Origin: Acidobacteriota bacterium
Lineage (GTDB): Bacteria > Acidobacteriota > Vicinamibacteria > Vicinamibacterales > UBA8438
Direction: 5' to 3'
NCBI GenBank assembly: GCA_015659035.1
Contig: DQNS01000001.1
Span: 1 to 64,000 of the forward strand
DNA: 64,000 nt
The position numbers were made by a program, and so were the translations under genes. The first letter of the stretch is position 1. Every line of letters starts with the position of its first letter. The notes beneath the pieces were generated by a model that was not told where the DNA came from, searched no databases, and worked only from the letters and a program-made list of their open reading frames with translations. Positions 60,881-64,000 of the stretch are shown here, in pieces.

Positions 60881-62792
60881 TCACGGTAGCGCCAGCGCGA
60901 TCAACCCCGACTCGGCGCCGCTGCCGAACGCGGCCACGATGTACTGCTTGCCGCCGGCCATGTAGGTCATCGGCGTCCCGGTCAGGGTCGCGGGCAGGTC
61001 GACCCCGTGCACGATCTCGCCGGTCGCCTTGTCGAACGCATTGAGAACCGGGCCCTGCCCGCTCTGCCGATTCCCGCTGAGCCCCAGGAACAGCAGCGTC
61101 TTGGTCACCACCGGTCCCGTGAAGGCGCCGCCACCGAGTGGGCCCGGATCCGACACCCCCATCTCGATCAGGCGCTGTCGGGGACCGTCGCCGAGCGTGA
61201 CCTGCCAGGCGTGCTCGCCGGTGGTCAGGTCGATCGCGGTCAGCCGCACATAGGGCGGCTTGACCAGCGGCAACTGTTGCGGGCCGCGCAGACTGCTGCG
61301 GCCTCGCCTGTAGTTGAAGTCGGACCGATCCGGGTCCGCCTTGTCTAGCCGGACTGAAATCGGGTTGGTCCTGGACGGCACATACAGGTAGCCGGTGTCG
61401 GGGTCGAACCCGGCGCCATACCAGTTGGCGCCGCCGCCCCACCCGGGCATCTGGATTGTCCCCTTCTCCGAGGGCGGGTGGAACAGGCCGCCGTAGTCGT
61501 GCTGCGCCAGAATCTCCTCGGCCTCGGCACGCAGCTCCGGGGTGAAGTCGATCAGGTCATCGACCGAGATCCCCTGCCGTTCGAAGGCGGGCGGCCTGGT
61601 CGGAAACGGCTGTGTGGGTGACGCCTGCTCGCCCGGCACCGACGACTGTGCCACCGGCCGTTCCTCAATCGGCCAGACCGGCTCGCCGGTGACCCGGTCG
61701 AAGACATAGGTGAACCCCTGCTTGCTGACCTGCGCCACCGCCTTGATGTCCCGGCCATCCACGGTGATGTCGACCAGGGTCGGCGCCGCCGGCAGGTCGT
61801 AGTCCCACAGGCCGTGGTGCACCATCTGGAAGTGCCAGACCCGCTCGCCGGTCGCCGCGTCGAGACAGACCAGGCTCTCGGCAAACAGGTTGTCACCAAG
61901 CCGATGCCCCCCCATACCAGTCGTTGGTCGGCGTGCCGATCGGCAGGTAGACGTAGCCCAGCTCCAGATCAGCGCTCATGATGGTCCACACGTTGGTGTT
62001 GCCGGTGTAAGTCCAGGAGTCGTTCTCCCAGGCGTCGTTCCCGAATTCGCCCGCCTGTGGGACGGTGTGGAAGGTCCACCGGAGCTCGCCGGTGTGCACA
62101 TCGAAACCGCGGATGTCACCCGGCGGCGCGGTCATGTAGCGGGGTCCGTCAGAAATCGAGGAGTCGACGATGACGACGTCGCCGACCACCAGCGGGGGTG
62201 AGATCACCTGATAGGCTCGGCGGTCCACCGGCCGGCGGAGCCCCTGGGTCAGATCGATCTTGCCATCGCCGCCAAACCGGCCAATTGGCCGCCCGGTCTC
62301 GGCGTCGAACGACCAGAGGTGCGCGTCACCGGTCGCCAGGAAGATCCGTGCGTCGTCCCCATCGGACCAATGTGCGACACCGCGTGAGTTGAACCCGAGA
62401 TTGGTCAGGCGCCCCGACTCATAGCTGCCAACGTCCTGCACCCACAGCTCCTCGCCGGTCTCGGCGTCGATCGCCGCCACGATGCTGAGCGAGGTCCGGA
62501 TGTAGAGCACGCCACCGACCATCAGCGGCGTCGCCTTGAACGCGCCCGCCCGAAGCTCGCGGTTCGCGATGACCGCGGTGTCGGACGACTCCCACTGCCA
62601 GGCGACCTGGAGCCGGTCGACGTTGCCGGCGTCGATCTGGTCGAGCGCCGCATACTTGGTGCTGCCGTCGTCGCCGCCGTAGCTCCGCCATTCGCCGTTC
62701 AACGCGCCGGTCTGTGCCACGACGGTCGGCGCGCACAGGGTCGTCATCAGCAGAAACACGAGGACCGACACTGTACCCTTCTGCATGGTCAT
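60881..62792 (-). pseudogene. PQQ-dependent dehydrogenase, paralogue 3, with +1 frameshift in a G7 run
   Basis: The track gives two ORFs, 61893-62792 and 60881-61915, that are the N- and C-terminal halves of one quinoprotein of about 636 aa. The first half ends [11 protein letters not shown] where the family has NDYYGGHRPGDN; the second begins [19 protein letters not shown] run of seven G (61907-61913) carries one base too many. Otherwise all blocks are intact: signal peptide ending [70 protein letters not shown]. The gene may be a real pseudogene, a slippage switch, or a sequencing error. It overlaps the methyltransferase stop by 4 bp and is followed by cytochrome c'. Confidence 0.88.
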
Positions 62793-63637
62793 TCCCCTTC
62801 TCCGGCAGGTTGAGGCCGCGACAGGACGGCCCTGACGACACCCACTCGGTTCTCGTCCAAGTTCGTCATCATGTTACCGGTCATCGTCTCCCATTCCGAA
62901 CCGAGCAGGATACTCGGACCGCTCGGCGGCGCCGCGGGGGCCCTTGTGCGTGCGCGCAGCTTCCGGAACCACTCGCGCGTCGGCTCGGTCAGGTCTCGCC
63001 ATGTCGTGACGTCGAAGCCGGCCGCCCGTAGTTCGTCCTCTAGCTGCTCGGCGGTGATGAGAAAGCTGATCGCCGGGTCGCGGGCCCACGGCACCGGAAA
63101 GTGTATCGGGCCGCCGGGGCCCGCCACGATGTCATAGAGCAGCAGCCGACCGCCTGGTTTTACGACCCGGAACATCTCGCCATAGAGGCGTCGCTTGTCC
63201 TCGATGTTCATCGACGCGTGCTGGGTCCAGACCACATCGAATGCGGCGTCGCCGAACGGCAGGTCGAGCGCGCTGGCCTGGCAGTAGCGCACCGACCGGT
63301 CCCGGCAGGCACGGAGGGCGAGCATCGTCGCGACCCGGCAGTATTCACCTACGAGGTCGATGCCGGTCACGCGGCACCCGGAGCGCGTTGCCAGCACCCG
63401 CGACGGACCGCCTATGCCGCACCCGACGTCGAGCACGCTGGTCCCTGGCGACAACGCCCCCAGCGCAGCCAGCTCGGTCGTCGCCTCGCGGCCGCGGATG
63501 TGGAACTCGTCGATCGGTCCGAGGTCGTCGAGGGTCAAGGCCTCGAGGTCAGCGCCGCTTTGCCGCAGCGCGTCGACGATCCGTTCAGCAAGGTCGAACC
63601 GCGTGTAGTGGCGTTGGACGGCTGCGGCTTCGCTCAT
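62789..63637 (-). CDS. class I SAM-dependent methyltransferase
   Basis: This 282-aa protein is a small-molecule methyltransferase. Motif I is SVLDVGCGIGGPSRVLA, the acidic end of strand 2 is VTGIDLVGEYC, motif II-III reads FDVVWTQHASMNIEDKRRLYGEMFRVVKPGGRLLLYDIV. The wording and length resemble sarcosine/dimethylglycine and related N-methyltransferases or UbiE-like enzymes, but the substrate is unknown. The start at 63637 is chosen; the longer track ORF runs into the spacer. Its stop overlaps the PQQ dehydrogenase start (ATGA), making methyltransferase, quinoprotein and cytochrome one likely operon. Confidence 0.9.
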   Translation of the reverse strand: MSEAAAVQRHYTRFDLAERIVDALRQSGADLEALTLDDLGPIDEFHIRGREATTELAALGALSPGTSVLDVGCGIGGPSRVLATRSGCRVTGIDLVGEYCRVATMLALRACRDRSVRYCQASALDLPFGDAAFDVVWTQHASMNIEDKRRLYGEMFRVVKPGGRLLLYDIVAGPGGPIHFPVPWARDPAISFLITAEQLEDELRAAGFDVTTWRDLTEPTREWFRKLRARTRAPAAPPSGPSILLGSEWETMTGNMMTNLDENRVGVVRAVLSRPQPAGEGE

Positions 63638-63654
63638 GCTCGACGGAGCTAAAT

Positions 63655-63675
63655 GGCTTGAGGCTATGGGCGCTC
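63655..63675. repeat. heptanucleotide array (three units)
   Basis: GGCTTGA GGCTATG GGCGCTC lies in the divergent spacer between the methyltransferase gene and the partial gene at the right edge. The rest of this spacer shows nothing clear. Confidence 0.55.
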
Positions 63676-63759
63676 TGGGCCGGGATCGTGCCCGGCGCCC
63701 GGGTGCACTATAGTGGTCGCGGCACAGGACCCACGGCGAACGAGGCCGATTATACGCAG

Positions 63760-64000
63760 ATGAAGCAGGACCAGGAACCATCGACAGCGCCCACCAGCGA
63801 TCAGGGCGACCTGGTCGAGTGGTACTTCGAGCAGGGGTGGACCGACGGGTTGCCGGTGGTCCCCCCGACCCCGGAGACGGTGGCCGCGATGGTCGCGGCG
63901 CTCGGCGGCGATGCCGAGCGACTCGAGGCCCGCGTACCGCCGCGGTGGGGCAACCTGACCCGCGAGGTCCTGGCCATCAACATGGTGCTGGCCGGGTGCA
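63760..64000 (+). CDS. DGLPVVPPT-domain protein, partial (runs off the window)
   Basis: Only the first 80 codons are present. They read MKQDQEPSTAPTSDQGDLVEWYFEQ, then GWTDGLPVVPPTPETVAAMVAAL, RVPPRWGNLTREVLAINMVLAGC. This is a paralogue of the second domain of the 52282-53943 protein (DGLPVVPPTEERVLRML and IAVNAVMAGC), without the thioredoxin domain. The gene is truncated by the window end. If its neighbour at 52282 is a guide, a UGSC-type gene may lie downstream. Confidence 0.8.
   Translation, partial: MKQDQEPSTAPTSDQGDLVEWYFEQGWTDGLPVVPPTPETVAAMVAALGGDAERLEARVPPRWGNLTREVLAINMVLAGC

Noticed and set aside
60881-62792. selenocysteine readthrough in the split PQQ dehydrogenase
   Set aside because: The break is a frame change at a G7 run, not a TGA in the same frame.
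1-64000. CRISPR array
   Set aside because: No regular array of 25-40 bp repeats with unique spacers was seen. The repeats found are heptads or isolated palindromes.

Overview
The window is GC-rich, densely coding DNA with no rRNA or tRNA gene, so the assignment rests on gene content. An ADOP-type orphan ABC permease, a VWFA-related domain of the acidobacterial type, several secreted PQQ quinoproteins, DUF6152 and LxGDTLVV-type secreted proteins, and the N-terminal stub of an acidobacterial-style Ser/Thr kinase together suggest Acidobacteriota, probably class Vicinamibacteria. This is inference. The lifestyle implied is aerobic and heterotrophic, with much sugar and alcohol oxidation in the periplasm.

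Region by region: 0.1-11 kb is a sugar cluster (ThuA, xylB, xylA, a sugar epimerase, a Gfo/Idh/MocA dehydrogenase, a GMC oxidoreductase with its TAT-exported small subunit, and a PQQ dehydrogenase). 11-20 kb holds the ADOP permease, cupin, PQQ-like propeller, Sel1, amidohydrolase, SGNH hydrolase and VWA genes. 20-31 kb holds three related-context secreted proteins, LysM/DUF5715, TauE, Nudix, SDR, a crotonase, and a convergent pair of a cytochrome c/copper monooxygenase and a PAL-like NHL propeller sharing one terminator. 31-39 kb holds aroC, a HAD phosphatase, an overlapping operon (dienelactone hydrolase, a 59-aa membrane protein missed by the ORF track, lytic transglycosylase), an SGNH/LamG protein and an MFS transporter. 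39.2-39.9 kb is a graveyard of gene fragments. 40-50 kb holds VWFA, GDPD, polysaccharide deacetylase, an S9 peptidase, esterase, MBL and a second PQQ dehydrogenase. 50-64 kb holds nucleoside hydrolase, BKACE, the selenoprotein locus, an SSS symporter, a fused FadB-like enzyme, a GntP permease, cytochrome c', a frameshifted PQQ dehydrogenase, a methyltransferase and a partial gene at the right edge.

The strongest discovery is a selenoprotein split in two by the ORF track. At 54239-54778 the reading frame runs through an in-frame TGA (54524-54526) into GSCTSCS. This is the UGSC motif of a known but little-studied selenoprotein family. A perfect 7-bp stem with a 5-nt loop sits just downstream, at the spacing expected of a bacterial SECIS element. 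The gene just upstream fuses a thioredoxin-like CxxC domain to a large domain marked by DGLPVVPPT. A second copy of that domain, without the thioredoxin part, begins at 63760 and runs off the window, so a second module may follow there.

Spacers carry several short repeat families: heptanucleotide arrays (GGCTNNN or GAAGTCA units), a 64-bp dispersed element in two copies, CCCTCACCCC palindromes, and hairpins with TGAA loops. Several spacers also carry broken genes: ADOP, SDR, kinase, MNT nucleotidyltransferase, and an antitoxin-toxin remnant that keeps its operator-like palindrome.
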